From positions 1 to 6,389 of the forward strand of contig CALXPX010000073.1 of assembly GCA_944390305.1 (NCBI GenBank): a DNA stretch of 6,389 nucleotides. The letters run 5' to 3'. How positions within the stretch are numbered: the stretch's first letter is position 1; the number at the start of each line of letters is the position of its first letter. A program made the translations under genes and the position numbers. Under the pieces are notes generated by a model that made no database searches, was not told where the DNA came from, and saw only the letters and a program-made list of their open reading frames with translations. Below, one piece after another: positions 5,941-6,389 of the stretch. Source of the stretch: an uncultured Clostridia bacterium (GTDB lineage Bacteria; Bacillota; Clostridia; TANB77; CAG-508).

Positions 5941-6018
5941 GTAATATACACATAATATACAGGTAATATACAAGTAATATACACAAAGAGTTTAATGTAA
6001 TATACAAGTAATATACAA
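5941..6018 (+). repeat. Array of six TAATATACA units at 11-bp spacing
   Basis: The 9-mer TAATATACA occurs perfectly at 5942, 5953, 5964, 5975, 5998 and 6009. Steps are 11, 11, 11, 23 and 11 bp; the longer step is due to the insert AAAGAGTTTAAT (5985-5996). Five of six units are preceded by G. Grouped as pairs there are three 22-bp blocks at 5941-5962, 5963-5984 and 5997-6018, and the last two are offset by 34 bp. The array ends 4 bases before the toxin's Shine-Dalgarno. The position matches where type III systems keep the antitoxin RNA repeats, but the units are shorter than the roughly 35-45-base repeats I know of, show no obvious pseudoknot and are not followed by a terminator. An operator bound by a protein on one helical face is an equal possibility. 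Confidence 0.85.
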
Positions 6019-6021
6019 ATT

Positions 6022-6039
6022 AAGGAGGTAATCAAAATA
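6022..6039 (+). promoter_or_regulatory. Shine-Dalgarno AAGGAGG placed before an ATA codon
   Basis: AAGGAGG at 6022-6028 is the best ribosome site in the window. Eight bases later, at optimal distance, the toxin frame has ATA (6037-6039). No ATG, GTG or TTG occurs in this frame between the upstream stop (TAA 5998-6000) and ATG 6214. The site therefore fixes the intended start at 6037 and shows that it is either a rare AUA start or a mutated ATG. Confidence 0.75.
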
Positions 6040-6389
6040 TTAAAACCATTAGAATTTTATTATATAGAACCAAAATATATAAATTATTTAAGACAATTTG
6101 ATAAAAAGATACCAACAAAAAATAGACCATATTTAAAAATAAATTTAAAAAATAAAAATTATGATTATTTTTTACCTTTATATTCTCCAAAAGAAAAACA
6201 TAAGAATTATTATATGAATAAAACTTTTTTTAGAATATATGATTATTATAATAATTATATTGGTTTGATTAGGTTTGCTAATATGATACCTGTTCCTAAA
6301 AGGTATGCTAAAAAAATTAATTATAATTATTCTAATAAATTATACAAGGAATATTATTATATTTCTAAACACCAAAATCAAATTTTAAA
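6037..6389 (+). CDS. ToxN/AbiQ/TenpN-family type III toxin endoribonuclease, 5' part
   Basis: The frame gives 117 residues and runs off the window; family members are usually about 150-200 residues, so perhaps two thirds is present. Hallmarks, counted from the ATA codon: FYYIEPKYINYLRQFDKKIP (7-26) matches the ToxN opening FY-I---YI-YL--FD--VP; RPYLKINL (30-37) matches the first long strand; YFLPLYSPKEKH (44-55) matches the Y-APL-SPK--H segment, which contains residues important for RNA cleavage in ToxN and AbiQ; and GLIRFANMIPVP (76-87) matches GLINL--MIPI. Such toxins cut cellular RNA, are held inactive by repeated antitoxin RNAs, and often abort phage infection. The ToxN TSPK is YSPK here (Y49-S50-P51-K52). 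Translation from the first ATG (6214) would lose 59 residues, including these motifs. Codon use is even more AT-rich than in the replication genes, in keeping with an accessory gene. Whether it is functional depends on the ATA start and the unseen 3' end. Confidence 0.82.
   Translation, partial: MLKPLEFYYIEPKYINYLRQFDKKIPTKNRPYLKINLKNKNYDYFLPLYSPKEKHKNYYMNKTFFRIYDYYNNYIGLIRFANMIPVPKRYAKKINYNYSNKLYKEYYYISKHQNQIL

Noticed and set aside
5941..6018. Repeat array considered as a CRISPR
   Set aside because: Units are 9-11 bp with almost no spacers between them; CRISPR repeats are longer and have unique spacers of about 30 bp.

Overview
The window is very AT-rich bacterial chromosome carrying the replication-origin neighbourhood of what looks like a low-GC Firmicute, most likely an uncultured gut-type member of Clostridia. 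The reasons are the order oriC - dnaN - recF - gyrB, strong AGGAGG-type ribosome binding sites, heavy use of ATA and AGA codons under the standard code (TGG for Trp, TGA as a stop), and the GyrB toprim segment LPLWGKMLNVEK, which I recall from clostridial GyrB proteins. The lineage is an inference from memory of families; no search was run.

Layout. Positions 1-348 are non-coding and hold an origin: about ten DnaA boxes (129-294), then a run of CTA/TTA triplets that reads as a DnaA-trio element (299-316), then a pure A+T unwinding region. dnaA would be expected upstream but lies outside the window. dnaN (sliding clamp) follows, then a 32-bp perfect palindrome made of two convergent consensus DnaA boxes, then recF, a polyprenyl (farnesyl-type) diphosphate synthase, and gyrB. 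All genes read left to right. The small S4-domain gene (yaaA/rlbA) usual between dnaN and recF is absent, and an isoprenoid gene sits where none is usual, between recF and gyrB. gyrB ends in a good rho-independent terminator.

Beyond the terminator the character changes from core to accessory. A near-consensus promoter drives a 96-residue protein that resembles only the N-terminal part of conjugative VirB4/TraC-like ATPases. About 70 bp after it lies an array of six TAATATACA units, mostly at 11-bp spacing, directly upstream of an excellent Shine-Dalgarno. The frame behind that site encodes the first 117 residues of a ToxN/AbiQ/TenpN-family endoribonuclease (toxin of type III toxin-antitoxin systems), cut by the window end. 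This frame has no ATG, GTG or TTG at the proper distance: an ATA codon sits where the start should be.

How the genes work together: DnaA opens the origin, DnaN gives polymerase its processivity, RecF loads RecA at gaps and is coupled to the clamp, and GyrB supplies the ATPase half of gyrase. The prenyl synthase feeds undecaprenyl and other isoprenoid synthesis and is linked only by position. The most unusual items are the palindromic DnaA-box pair between dnaN and recF, and the toxin locus with its repeat array and non-standard start.
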